DNA of 33,269 nt from a candidate division TM6 bacterium GW2011_GWF2_37_49 (GCA_000989955.1 LBTE01000009.1:3784-37052); one strand, 5' to 3'. Counted from the first letter of the stretch, positions 8,233 through 16,736 are shown. A program made the numbers and translations. Notes: generated by a model not told the origin, from the letters alone.

Positions 8233-8708
8233 GTGTGGAGTGCGTAACTCAACACCTGCATACATTTACTTTGAATTAATTTATTAAATTGGAATTATGC
8301 ATTCCAAACCAGCACCAAAGACTTTTATTGAAAAGTCTTTGGAATCTAAGCAAACAAGGGAGAGCCCTTGTAACCCCTGGCTTGACGGGCTGCTCCGGCC
8401 GCAGACCCGACAAGCCAAAGAGGAGGTGCCGTCCTTACCTCATACATTCCTTCTCGCTCAAACTCAGTTTTTCAAACTTCGTTTTCAATCGGCAGAGAAA
8501 AACTTACGTAAGGTTTTCTGACGAGCGAGAGCTGTGGCTCGAGAGAGGAAGATGAATTATGTAGGGACGACACCACCTTATCGGCGAGTTAGCTCGCGGT
8601 CGGAGCGAGCTACCGAGTCGTGGGCTCCAAGGGCTTGCCCTGGTGCGAGGGATGCAAGGGTACCCGCACCGGTACCCTTGCCGCTGGTGTGGAGCGCGCA
8701 GCTCCACA
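8233..8708. mobile_element. Foldback element copy 1: two inverted multi-hairpin half-elements
   Basis: The left half (8233 to about 8495) and the right half (about 8520-8708) are diverged inverted copies. The left half has hairpins at 8233-8255 (9-nt arms with one mismatch, loop GCGTA), 8289-8307 (7 bp, loop TATGC), 8315-8342 (12 bp perfect, loop ATTG), 8355-8370 (6 bp) and 8379-8416 (about 14 bp, loop TCCGGCC). The right half has the matching hairpins at 8591-8611 (loop TCCGACC on the minus strand), 8654-8681 (11 bp perfect) and 8688-8708 (8 bp perfect). It is far more GC-rich than its surroundings. A second copy lies at 32828. No transposase or credible coding frame. The family is not one I recognise. 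Confidence 0.8.
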
Positions 8709-8744
8709 TTAAAATTTAGCCTTCATCGAAGAAGAAGAAGAATC

Positions 8745-8774
8745 TTGCAATCGCCCAACCCAATACTTTATATT
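8745..8774 (+). promoter_or_regulatory. Promoter of secreted-protein paralogue 2
   Basis: TTGCAA (8745-8750), 18-nt spacer, TATATT (8769-8774). Spacing and -10 are identical to those of paralogues 1 and 3 while the spacer sequence differs, which argues for functional constraint. A GAA-repeat tract (about 8728-8742) precedes the -35. The foldback element ends about 37 bp upstream. Confidence 0.6.
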
Positions 8775-8822
8775 AAAAACAAGAATTGTCAGTTTTGTGT
8801 AAAAAAGGGAAAGGATTGATCT

Positions 8823-10772
8823 ATGAATAAATTTAGTAAAATATTGGCATTGATGCTTGGTTTAATGCTATCAGGGCTAACCATTTTTGCGATGGATGAT
8901 CACGAAGGGCACCCACAACCAAGCTCTTCAAGCACAGATCAACAAGCCGAATTATCGCAGGAAGAAGATTCGTACGTAACTTATAATCAGGATAAGATAA
9001 AACGTCATTTTCAGTCGAATGAAATACCGCAAGGCCTAGATCCACAACAACAATTACGTATGGTTCACGCATTCAATGCCGCTTTATTAAAATTAACGTT
9101 ATTTACTCAGTCAGGCAATCCAAGCCTAGGCGAATTTGGTATAGATGATGAAGGTGATGTCATAGAACAAATCAAACCAAAGATTGCAACTGCGACATTT
9201 ACTGAAAAAGCTTTGTCAGACGCTGAAATAACAAAAATTGCATTAAACCATTTACCCGACAATATCCAAAAGCACATGAAGCCTGGCTGGTTGGAAACAA
9301 TGCTCAAGGCTGTTGGCCACTACAAAAGCCCATCTAATAAAAGGCTTTTCCTAACATTTGAACTTGCCAAACGCGATTTTTATTCAAGAAACTGCTTTTT
9401 AGTTAATGAATTTTTAAACATTTGTAACCTAAACAATCATGTCGATATTAGTTTGCAATTCAAAAATAATCTTGAGATTCAAAAACAAAATTTTAATAAT
9501 TCGCAGGATAGAGAAATTGTCGATATCATGATTAAATATATTGAAAATAGTAACAACATTGACCCAAATTCAAGCGATTTACAAAAAATTATAGCGGAGA
9601 AACTAACCTTGCGTGAGAAATACTATTTATTCGACAAACAAGACCTCTTTTCAAATGAAGTAGACCGCAACAATCTCGTCATTCAAAACAAAAACATAGA
9701 AACAGCTTACATGCTTTATTGCGCAGCACAACTTCAAGTCGAAATATTTAAAGATGAAATTGTATATAAATATAGGCCTGAAGCAACAAATTATCTTAAC
9801 ACAACAATGCTTAACAAAATTAAAGCTCTTATTCCTGATGAGCCTGGCCAAACAATGTCAGTCTCTCCGTCGTGGCTTTATACTACATTCAACGACGCAT
9901 GGTTAGAAGAAATGAAGAAAAATGCCTATCTAACCAGCGAGGAAGACGTTAATGAAACATCCGAAGAAGAAGGCGCTAAAAAAATTCAAGCTCATAAACT
10001 TAAAAACTATCTTGCCAGATTTGCTCCTATTTTTTGTCAACAAAACGTTTGGCTTGTAACGATGCTGGTTGAACTTACAAAAGTAAACTATTTCTACAAT
10101 CACTACATTCCAACACTCAACAACTTAATTGCCTGCATGCAGGAACAACAGCGATTTTATAAGGCTCAAAAAAACGCGTTCAAGGCCCAAAACGTCATCG
10201 CTCGTACGGCTAGCCGTACATGGCATAAGCTGGCGGGACAACGAGCAGAAGCGCATCTGAACGATAAAATTATTGACATATTGATTGAATGGGCACGAGG
10301 TGAAATACGAATAAGTAAAGAACGCATTGCACAACAAGCAAGACAGTTACAAAAATATACGCAACAAAAAGATGAAGAAGCAAGACGAGCAGAAGCTGCT
10401 CGCCTGGCTAAGCAAGTAATAGATGCAACACTAATGCAACGAGAAAAAGCAGCACAAGAAAAAACTGACGCAGAAGCTGAGGCTAGAATAAAACAAGAAG
10501 AACCAGAAGACATAAAAGTTGACACAGCCGATCAAAAAGGTGCAATTGAAGATGCTTTAGAAAAAAATCCTGCCAAATATTTAGAATTAATTAAGAATAT
10601 GAAGGTTAGTCCGCATAAAACTGCATCATTGGGCTCAATACAGATTACTCATCCAGATAAAGATATATTCATACTTCGACATTCAAGGGTAAAAGGCAAA
10701 AACAAAGGCGTTGAATATATTAGCCAAGAATTAATTGATGGTCTGCAACATATTCTGTCTGGTGATAACTAA
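8823..10772 (+). CDS. Secreted coiled-coil protein, paralogue 2 of 3 (function unknown)
   Basis: 649 residues with a signal peptide nearly identical to paralogue 1 (MNKFSKILALMLGLMLSGL then TIFA). Shared blocks with paralogue 1 are AALLKLTLF..NPSLGEFGI, LSDAEITKIALNHLP, GWLETML, DFYSRNCFLVN and IACMQEQQRFYKAQK. An Asp/Glu-rich stretch follows cleavage. A charged Arg/Ala/Glu coiled coil spans about residues 495-570. A distinct C-terminal segment of about 75 residues (from AIEDALEKNPAKYLELI) is not seen in paralogue 1. No catalytic motif recognised. It has its own promoter and terminator, so it is a single-gene unit. Start ATG follows AAAGGA by 8 nt, as in paralogue 1. Confidence 0.85.
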   Translation: MNKFSKILALMLGLMLSGLTIFAMDDHEGHPQPSSSSTDQQAELSQEEDSYVTYNQDKIKRHFQSNEIPQGLDPQQQLRMVHAFNAALLKLTLFTQSGNPSLGEFGIDDEGDVIEQIKPKIATATFTEKALSDAEITKIALNHLPDNIQKHMKPGWLETMLKAVGHYKSPSNKRLFLTFELAKRDFYSRNCFLVNEFLNICNLNNHVDISLQFKNNLEIQKQNFNNSQDREIVDIMIKYIENSNNIDPNSSDLQKIIAEKLTLREKYYLFDKQDLFSNEVDRNNLVIQNKNIETAYMLYCAAQLQVEIFKDEIVYKYRPEATNYLNTTMLNKIKALIPDEPGQTMSVSPSWLYTTFNDAWLEEMKKNAYLTSEEDVNETSEEEGAKKIQAHKLKNYLARFAPIFCQQNVWLVTMLVELTKVNYFYNHYIPTLNNLIACMQEQQRFYKAQKNAFKAQNVIARTASRTWHKLAGQRAEAHLNDKIIDILIEWARGEIRISKERIAQQARQLQKYTQQKDEEARRAEAARLAKQVIDATLMQREKAAQEKTDAEAEARIKQEEPEDIKVDTADQKGAIEDALEKNPAKYLELIKNMKVSPHKTASLGSIQITHPDKDIFILRHSRVKGKNKGVEYISQELIDGLQHILSGDN

Positions 10773-10797
10773 TTCATTACATCCACAGACTTCAACT

Positions 10798-10830
10798 GGC
10801 GTGCCGACATCGACACGCCCACTCTTTTTT
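10798..10830 (+). terminator. Intrinsic terminator after paralogue 2
   Basis: Stem GGCGTGCCG (10798-10806) with CGACACGCC (10811-10819), one C-A mismatch, loop ACAT, followed by CACTCTTTTTT. It is the same hairpin as at 5584 and 12887, with a better T-run than the first. Confidence 0.8.
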
Positions 10831-11036
10831 GCATACAGTCAAAACCATTATTTTCAGGACCATACATAAACCATTATCATCCAAACACAGCGCGGCATCG
10901 AGTCTGCCAGACAATTTATATTTTTTTAGATGCGAGCTGCCGGCAACGATTGGGAGCTGTCTGGCGAAAGAGTTTGGAAAAAAGTGCAAAAAGTGGCACT
11001 CGCTTAAAAAAACCAATGTCGTTATTGATTATAAGC
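10831..11036 (+). repeat. Intergenic repeat R, full copy between paralogues 2 and 3
   Basis: Nearly identical to 3013-3209 along its whole length and followed in the same way by the 67-bp palindromic element. An 80-codon frame crosses this copy, but it is broken in other copies, so I do not call it a gene. Confidence 0.85.
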
Positions 11037-11103
11037 TGGGTCCCCGCTTTCGCGAGGACGACGTGGTGTGAATTATCGTCATCCACTTGAAAAAGGGGAT
11101 CCA
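11037..11103 (+). mobile_element. MITE-like palindromic element, short (67-bp) form
   Basis: Same ends, length and position relative to R and the promoter as the copy at 3210-3276, with one visible change in the right hairpin (GTCATCCACTT instead of GTCATCCCCTT). It was probably duplicated together with the gene unit rather than inserted independently. Confidence 0.75.
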
Positions 11104-11164
11104 GGAATACACAGATAGATCGCCACTTATGCGCGCAAGAAGAAGAATAATAATAATAAGAAAC

Positions 11165-11194
11165 TTGAAAAACGCATCTACAATAATTTATATT
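11165..11194 (+). promoter_or_regulatory. Promoter of secreted-protein paralogue 3
   Basis: TTGAAA (11165-11170), 18-nt spacer, TATATT (11189-11194), the same as for paralogue 1. The upstream tract here reads (AAG)3(AAT)4 (about 11137-11157) against (AAG)2(AAT)5 for paralogue 1. Confidence 0.65.
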
Positions 11195-11240
11195 AAAAAC
11201 AAAAATTGTCAGTCTTATATAAAAAAGAGAGGATTGGTCA

Positions 11241-12878
11241 ATGAACAAGTTTAGTAAAATTTTATCGGTACTAGTTCTGATTCTTTCTGGATCGAATCTT
11301 TTTGCAGCGGCAGCACCAACTGCAGCAATGACACAGGAAGACAAGCAAATTTTAATAAAATATAATAAAATCGCCATTGAATTATTAAAAAAATATTATA
11401 CAGATGCCGTAACTGCAAACGATCGGGAACGCATAAAAATGTTACGTCATCAACAACCAACACCAGCCGCTATCACAAATACAGGATTAGATACATTAAA
11501 TAGCTGGGATGAGAAGTTGTTAGCTCCAAAATCAAAGCTCGATTTGCATAAAATAAAAACAGCTACAGATGCGTGCTTTGCAGCATTGTTAAAATTATGG
11601 CTATTCAACATTAAAGCCAACCCCGAATTAAATGAGTTTGGAATAACAAATACAAATTTCAATTTTATAATCATACCAGTTATCAATAAAATTCTAGCAT
11701 CGCCCACTCAATTAAATAACGAACAAATAACAACAATCATATTCAATAATCTACCAGACAACATGCAGGAGTATATACAACCGCTAACGCAACCAAGAGA
11801 ACACATAACTACGCAGGCCACAGAACAATTAAAACAAACAATTAATCATGCTAAATATGATTTTTATACTTCAAACAGCTATGTTGCATTTTTATTTATC
11901 AATTTAATGCAAATTAAAGAAATGTTTTATTTAAGACAATTCGCATTAATCGCACGCTCAACAACAAACCAAGCCGCTGTAAGCCAACTTGACGAGTCTG
12001 TTAAATTTGTACTGAAATGCATAAAACACGCAACTCTTACAAAATTTACTGAACTGTTAAAAAAATCAACACTTCTAATATCGGAAAAAACAAAACTTTT
12101 TTATTTAAGCCCTGACAAAAAATCATTCAATAAAATTAATTTACGAAAATCAAATACATCAGATAAATTAGGCACGATAATTCATTTGCTTAATGAGGAT
12201 GTAGCCAATCCAGCTCAGTATATGCAACATTTCATGAATCTGTTCCAAATGCTAGGCGTTGACATGCGAGGTGATCCAAACAAAAAAGCTCCATATTATG
12301 TTGAAAATAACACGGAAATAGAACTTAATGACGAACAGTTGAAAAACGTATTTAAAAATATAGGAATAGCATATTCACACCTGGTTATACTAAAATTTAT
12401 GATGATCGTATTTAAAAATGATCTAAGCCCTCAACAACAACAAGAAATTCATTTAAAAACGTTAAAACAAATTATATCGAATATTCCTCAAAATCCTAAT
12501 TTTCAAAATCCAGAAACAATCGAGTCAATAATGGATATTGTAAACAAGCAATTGCCGGCTAAAATAAAAAAAGAAAACTCTGAAGGGTTTGATCCTATTA
12601 AAATTAAACATTCATTTGTAGCAGATTTTATAAAATTTTACCGATATAATATGTGGCTTGTAGATGAGTGGCTAAGGCTTACAGTTCAATTTCCGCAGAA
12701 TATTGATGTAACAAAAGACAAATTAATTATTTTAAACATTCACATGAAACATCAACAACAAGCGCCTTTTTATTCAGTTGTTGAAAAATTGATTACAAAT
12801 ATTAAATCGTTAATTAACAGCAAACAGCCAAATGTAATTGAAGAGACATCTCCAACATCACCAACAACACAGCAATAA
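11241..12878 (+). CDS. Secreted protein, paralogue 3 of 3 (function unknown)
   Basis: 545 residues with a signal peptide (MNKFSKILSVLVLILSGSN then LFAAAAP). It is the most diverged and shortest member: FAALLKLWLFNIKANPELNEFGI, NEQITTIIFNNLPDNMQEYI and YDFYTSNSYVAF match the family blocks. It lacks the long Glu/Arg coiled-coil tail of paralogues 1 and 2 and ends soon after LINSKQPN with a Ser/Thr/Pro-rich tail. Codon usage is strongly A/T-biased. No enzyme motif is visible. Promoter, R repeat, palindromic element and terminator are shared with the other two, so the set looks like a locally amplified family. Start ATG has GAGAGGA about 8 nt upstream. Confidence 0.85.
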   Translation: MNKFSKILSVLVLILSGSNLFAAAAPTAAMTQEDKQILIKYNKIAIELLKKYYTDAVTANDRERIKMLRHQQPTPAAITNTGLDTLNSWDEKLLAPKSKLDLHKIKTATDACFAALLKLWLFNIKANPELNEFGITNTNFNFIIIPVINKILASPTQLNNEQITTIIFNNLPDNMQEYIQPLTQPREHITTQATEQLKQTINHAKYDFYTSNSYVAFLFINLMQIKEMFYLRQFALIARSTTNQAAVSQLDESVKFVLKCIKHATLTKFTELLKKSTLLISEKTKLFYLSPDKKSFNKINLRKSNTSDKLGTIIHLLNEDVANPAQYMQHFMNLFQMLGVDMRGDPNKKAPYYVENNTEIELNDEQLKNVFKNIGIAYSHLVILKFMMIVFKNDLSPQQQQEIHLKTLKQIISNIPQNPNFQNPETIESIMDIVNKQLPAKIKKENSEGFDPIKIKHSFVADFIKFYRYNMWLVDEWLRLTVQFPQNIDVTKDKLIILNIHMKHQQQAPFYSVVEKLITNIKSLINSKQPNVIEETSPTSPTTQQ

Positions 12879-12886
12879 ATTTAGGT

Positions 12887-12920
12887 GGCGTGCCGACATC
12901 GACACGCCCACTTCTTTTTT
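12887..12920 (+). terminator. Intrinsic terminator after paralogue 3
   Basis: Stem GGCGTGCCG (12887-12895) with CGACACGCC (12900-12908), loop ACAT, one mismatch, followed by CACTTCTTTTTTT. It is the third copy of the same hairpin. Confidence 0.8.
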
Positions 12921-13078
12921 TGTATACAGTCAAAATCATTATTTTCAGGACCATACATCAACTATCGTCATCCAAACACAGCGCGGCATCGAGTCTGCCA
13001 GATAATTTATATTTTTTTAGATGCGAGCTGCCAGCACTGACTGGGACGTGTCTAGCGAAAGAGTTTGGAAAAAAGTAA
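12921..13078 (+). repeat. Intergenic repeat R, truncated copy after paralogue 3
   Basis: Matches R up to about position 13078 and then stops being similar. This marks the right-hand border of the duplicated region. Unique sequence leading to rpsA follows. Confidence 0.8.
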
Positions 13079-13181
13079 AAATACTCAGCCTGTCTTCAAA
13101 AATTACGAACTGTAAAGGTTTTCAACTACGCCTAGACCCCGCTCCCACTCGGTAAAATTAAATTGCTAGATCGCATTTTTT

Positions 13182-13210
13182 TTGATACCATCGTCTTGGT
13201 GTTGTATTTT
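13182..13210 (+). promoter_or_regulatory. Candidate rpsA promoter
   Basis: TTGATA (13182-13187), 17-nt spacer, TATTTT (13205-13210). The -35 matches 5 of 6 and the -10 matches 4 of 6. It lies about 90 nt upstream of the rpsA start in the only unique stretch before the gene. Confidence 0.4.
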
Positions 13211-13301
13211 ATATGTTTAACCATCTTAAGAACGGGTTCCCAGGCAATAATGCTTATTCGCTTGAGCTCTCGTGATTTAGCATAAATTTAAGGATTCTTT
13301 A

Positions 13302-15164
13302 ATGCTAAAAAATAAACTAAATAGGTTTTCAGATATTCTGAATAACAACCTTCATGAAGAAGAGTTGGTTGTGGACGATGCTTCGCAACAAACTCTTAGT
13401 CAAATGTTTGAAGATTTTGAAGCCAAATTTAAAGTCGGCAGAGTAATAACAGGCAGAGTTGTTTTAAAAGACAACGGCGGACTGCTGGTCAGCATTGATT
13501 ACAAATCTGACGGCCTAATTCCCGCCTATGAATTCTCCGAGTATGAACTCAAGAAATTCAAGCCAAACGATGAAATCGAAGTTATGCTTGATAGACTGGA
13601 AGATGAAAATGGCTCAGTCATTTTATCGTATCAGAAGGCCAAAGCCATCAAAGCTTGGGATAAAATTGCTGAATTGGCAACCAAAGACGAGCCTGTCACA
13701 GGCGTTGTAACACACAAGGTCAAGGGCGGTTTGAGTGTCGATGTTGGCATCCCAGCATTCTTGCCAGGCTCACAAGTCGATGTTCAGAGAGTTTCAGACT
13801 TTGATCAATTCGTAGGACAAGAAGTCACCTGCAGAATATTAAAAGTTAACAAAAAACGTGGCAACGTCATCCTTTCAAGAAGAAAATTCATAGAAGATCA
13901 ACGTTCAGAAGACAAAAAGAAGGCTCTTGAAACAATTCAAGACGGACAAGTATTGCAAGGTATCGTCAAAAATATCACCAGCTACGGTGTATTTGTTGAT
14001 ATCGGTGGAATCGATGGATTATTGCACATCACAGACATGTCATGGGGAAGAATCGGTCATCCGAGCGAGCTTGTAAAAATTAGTGACACAATCACAGTTA
14101 AGGTCATATCTTTTGATAAACAACACGAAAAGATATCACTTGGCATGAAACAGCTTACACCTAATCCTTGGGAAGAGATCGATAAGAGATATCCTATCGC
14201 AACCAAAGTTAAAGGTAGAGTTTCAAGCATCACTGATTACGGCTTGTTTGTTGAAGTTGAAAAAGGAATTGAAGGACTGGTACACATTTCCGAAATTTCT
14301 TGGACAGAAAGAATCAACAACCTTGCTAAACACTTCAATCTTGGCGACGAGATAGAAGCTGTTGTGGTTGCTTTGGACAAAGACAACAGAAGAATGTCTC
14401 TCAGTGTCAAGAAGTTGTCGGACGATCCATGGAAGGCAGTTTCAGAGAAATTCAAGCCTGGCGACAAAATCAACGGTAAAATCACAAACATTGCTGACTT
14501 TGGCTTGTTTGTGCAGTTGATGGAAGGTGTTGACGGACTTGTACACATCTCTGACATCTCATGGACAGAGCACATTGCTCATCCAGCCGATAAATATAAA
14601 AAAGGAGACATGGTCGATGCAGTAGTTCTTTCAATTGACGCATCCAATCGCAAAGTATCGCTCGGCATCAAGCAGCTGGAAAATGACCCTTGGACAACGG
14701 TTGCCACAACATATCCATCAGGCAGCACCATTGAAGGCATAGTTTCAAAGATCACAAACTTTGGAGCATTTATCAAGCTTCCATCTGGCATTGAAGGACT
14801 TGTACATATTTCTGAACTTTCAGACAAAGAAATTGCAAAAGTTGATGATATATTAAAAGTTGGCCAAGTGGCGCAGTTCAAAGTTATCAAGGTCAGCGCT
14901 GAAGAACGCAAACTCGGACTTAGCCTCAAAGCTTTAACTGAGCCAAAAGAGGCTCCACAAGCTGAAAAGCCAAAAGATGCGTCTGAAAAAACAGATGCTA
15001 AAAAAGCGGAACGAGCACCGGTTAAAGAACACAAAAAATCAGCACCCTCAAAACAACATCAACAACAAAGCAAAGAATCCAGCGTTCCTGCCGCTAAGGG
15101 CTCTTTACAACAAGCACTTGAAGCTCACGCAGCTAAAATGAAAACAAGCAAAAAATCTGAGTAA
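13302..15164 (+). CDS. rpsA: 30S ribosomal protein S1
   Basis: 620 residues with six S1 RNA-binding (OB-fold) domains, at about 43-110, 128-195, 214-285, 299-370, 386-457 and 473-542. Repeats 3-6 carry the canonical pattern G.V..I..YG.FV.....GL.HIS, for example GIEGLVHISEISW. The first two domains are more diverged, as is usual for those that dock S1 on the ribosome. The protein brings mRNA to the 30S subunit for initiation. A basic Ala/Lys/Gln-rich tail (about 546-620, including SAPSKQHQQQSKESS) is longer than in typical S1. Start ATG has TAAGGA 7 nt upstream. A strong hairpin and then ndk follow. Confidence 0.97.
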   Translation: MLKNKLNRFSDILNNNLHEEELVVDDASQQTLSQMFEDFEAKFKVGRVITGRVVLKDNGGLLVSIDYKSDGLIPAYEFSEYELKKFKPNDEIEVMLDRLEDENGSVILSYQKAKAIKAWDKIAELATKDEPVTGVVTHKVKGGLSVDVGIPAFLPGSQVDVQRVSDFDQFVGQEVTCRILKVNKKRGNVILSRRKFIEDQRSEDKKKALETIQDGQVLQGIVKNITSYGVFVDIGGIDGLLHITDMSWGRIGHPSELVKISDTITVKVISFDKQHEKISLGMKQLTPNPWEEIDKRYPIATKVKGRVSSITDYGLFVEVEKGIEGLVHISEISWTERINNLAKHFNLGDEIEAVVVALDKDNRRMSLSVKKLSDDPWKAVSEKFKPGDKINGKITNIADFGLFVQLMEGVDGLVHISDISWTEHIAHPADKYKKGDMVDAVVLSIDASNRKVSLGIKQLENDPWTTVATTYPSGSTIEGIVSKITNFGAFIKLPSGIEGLVHISELSDKEIAKVDDILKVGQVAQFKVIKVSAEERKLGLSLKALTEPKEAPQAEKPKDASEKTDAKKAERAPVKEHKKSAPSKQHQQQSKESSVPAAKGSLQQALEAHAAKMKTSKKSE

Positions 15165-15177
15165 TTAAAGTAGTTTG

Positions 15178-15225
15178 ATCAAAATGGGGTAAAAGGCCGT
15201 CATGGTGCTTTTACCCCATTTTGAT
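15178..15225 (+). terminator. Long hairpin between rpsA and ndk
   Basis: Perfect 18-bp arms (15178-15195 and 15208-15225, core ATGGGGTAAAAG/CTTTTACCCCAT) with a 12-nt loop. There is no U-run directly after the stem on the plus strand. It may be a terminator, an attenuator or an mRNA processing/stability element for rpsA. Confidence 0.65.
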
Positions 15226-15247
15226 TTAAATAAAAATAAGGAAATCG

Positions 15248-15655
15248 ATGGAAACAACATTTGCAATAATCAAGCCAGACGCAGTAAAAGCCAAAAACAC
15301 AGGCAAAATTATCGACAGAATCGAACAAGAAGGCTTTAATATCGTTGGCATGAAAAAAATAAATATGACCAAAAACGTCGCTGAACTGTTTTATACAGTA
15401 CACAAAGGCAAGCCATTTTTTGAAGAATTGGTAGATTTCATGATCTCCGGCCCATGCGTTGTTTTGGCACTTCAAAAAGACAATGCCATCAAGGCATGGC
15501 GCGACTTGATGGGAGCCACAAACCCAGAAAAAGCAGAAGCAAACACCATGCGCAAACTTTACGGTACAAACGTTGGAAGCAACGCAACTCACGGGTCAGA
15601 TGCTCCTGAAACAGCGAAAACCGAACTTACAATCTTCTTCCAAGAATTAAACTAG
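15248..15655 (+). CDS. ndk: Nucleoside diphosphate kinase
   Basis: 135 residues, slightly shorter than the usual 140-150. It transfers the gamma-phosphate from ATP to other NDPs through a phosphohistidine. The active site NATHGSD is intact with catalytic His115. The N-terminal TFAIIKPDAV motif (Lys9 at the nucleotide site), the Kpn-loop region and GMKKI are typical. Start ATG has TAAGGA about 6 nt upstream. It follows rpsA after an 83-nt gap containing a hairpin and ends at a strong intrinsic terminator. Confidence 0.97.
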   Translation: METTFAIIKPDAVKAKNTGKIIDRIEQEGFNIVGMKKINMTKNVAELFYTVHKGKPFFEELVDFMISGPCVVLALQKDNAIKAWRDLMGATNPEKAEANTMRKLYGTNVGSNATHGSDAPETAKTELTIFFQELN

Positions 15656-15673
15656 ATTTTTATAAATTTTGGT

Positions 15674-15711
15674 AAAAAAGGGAAAGATTTAACAATCTTT
15701 CCCTTTTTTTA
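15674..15711 (+). terminator. Rho-independent terminator after ndk
   Basis: Perfect 16-bp arms (15674-15689 and 15694-15709; core GGGAAAGATT/AATCTTTCCC), loop TAAC, ending in TTTTTTT. Confidence 0.92.
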
Positions 15712-15815
15712 TTTCAAGCCACAAGTTCTTATGTTAAACTTATACCAGTTTGTTGTAATAATAAAAACTTACATGTAGTCAAAAATATGATTGCACGGGA
15801 CTCATACTAATTACG

Positions 15816-16736
15816 ATGCTTAAAAACAGCGATCTAATCGGATTTAATAAAAAAGCGATATATTTAATTTTACTTTTTGCATTTTCATCGGTCAATTTAA
15901 GCAACGCTGTTGTAATCATTGTTCATGGCGCATTTTCATCATCTTCATCGTGGCATAGTACTGAGGGCGCCTTTTTTAAAAATCTTGAAAAGACTGCCAA
16001 TTTAATGGATCAAACTTTAGTCACATTTAATTGGTCAGGTTCGCCAACAAAAAATGAAATCAAAAAGGCCGGTAAAATGCTGGCAAAACTAATATCCAGT
16101 TATCCCAAAAATGAGCATATAACGCTTATTGGCCACAGCCATGGAGGCAACGTAATAAATATAGCAAGTCAAAACTTGCTTGATATCGGCGCTGAAATTT
16201 TAGACAATGTATCAACAATAACAGAAGAAAATCTTGAAAAAGAAATGTTTAACACATGCGACATGCCAATAAACGAAAACCATGAATTCGTTGGACTGGA
16301 TTTAACAACAACTTCAAGAAACATTAAATCCTCACAACAATCGCCAAAAACCTATAAAATTGATTGTGTTTATCAGCTGGGCACACCAATTGATAAAAAA
16401 CAATACGCGCCACAAATGAAAGTGATTAAACATATTTTCAACTTTTATTCTCGTGGAGACGGAGTTCAAAAAATAGCCGGCTTTTATAAACAACACTATC
16501 CCAGCCATGAACGCATCACAAATATTGAACTTAAAATAACGGATTTGAAAAAGAAAAAAAATTACAAGCCGTCTCATCATGGTATTCATCATCCAGCTGT
16601 TGCAAGTTGGCTTCTACTGGTACCATTCACATTACAAGAAGAAAAAATTGGTGGATTTCAAAATTTTGAATATGGCAAAGACTGCACTATTGTTTTCAAA
16701 GAAAAGGATGTTCCAATTTACTTGCTAAAACAGTAA
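15816..16736 (+). CDS. Exported alpha/beta-hydrolase (lipase/esterase-like)
   Basis: 306 residues. A hydrophobic stretch at about 14-31 (AIYLILLFAFSSVNLSNA) is a signal peptide or anchor. The hydrolase core follows directly: VVIIVHGAFSS with the oxyanion-hole HG, then the nucleophile elbow GHSHGG with Ser108. FYSRGDGV (about 209-216) is a plausible acid-residue loop and the His-rich HHGIHHPAV (about 252-260) probably supplies the catalytic His. It belongs to a lipase-like or PGAP1-like group of short-chain hydrolases; the substrate is unknown. No strong Shine-Dalgarno sequence precedes the ATG at 15816, so the start is less certain. The mntA gene starts 42 nt downstream. Confidence 0.8.
   Translation: MLKNSDLIGFNKKAIYLILLFAFSSVNLSNAVVIIVHGAFSSSSSWHSTEGAFFKNLEKTANLMDQTLVTFNWSGSPTKNEIKKAGKMLAKLISSYPKNEHITLIGHSHGGNVINIASQNLLDIGAEILDNVSTITEENLEKEMFNTCDMPINENHEFVGLDLTTTSRNIKSSQQSPKTYKIDCVYQLGTPIDKKQYAPQMKVIKHIFNFYSRGDGVQKIAGFYKQHYPSHERITNIELKITDLKKKKNYKPSHHGIHHPAVASWLLLVPFTLQEEKIGGFQNFEYGKDCTIVFKEKDVPIYLLKQ

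Noticed and set aside
8289..8555. Overlapping open frames of 60-90 codons in foldback copy 1
   Set aside because: They follow the hairpin arms. Similar peptides (RRCRPYLIH and RWCRPYIIH) appear on both strands because the halves are inverted copies, which is DNA rather than protein conservation.
10829..11071. 80-codon open frame across repeat R and the palindromic element
   Set aside because: It translates repeat DNA; its end (LGPRFREDD) is the known look of translated palindromes. The same frame is broken in the copies at 3013 and 12921.
10916..11377. 153-codon minus-strand open frame
   Set aside because: It runs through repeat R, the palindromic element, the promoter and the signal-peptide codons of paralogue 3 on the opposite strand.
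3001..13078. CRISPR array suggested by several spaced repeats
   Set aside because: Repeat copies are 60-200 bp long, differ in length and lie kilobases apart around genes; there is no regular repeat-spacer pattern and no cas gene.
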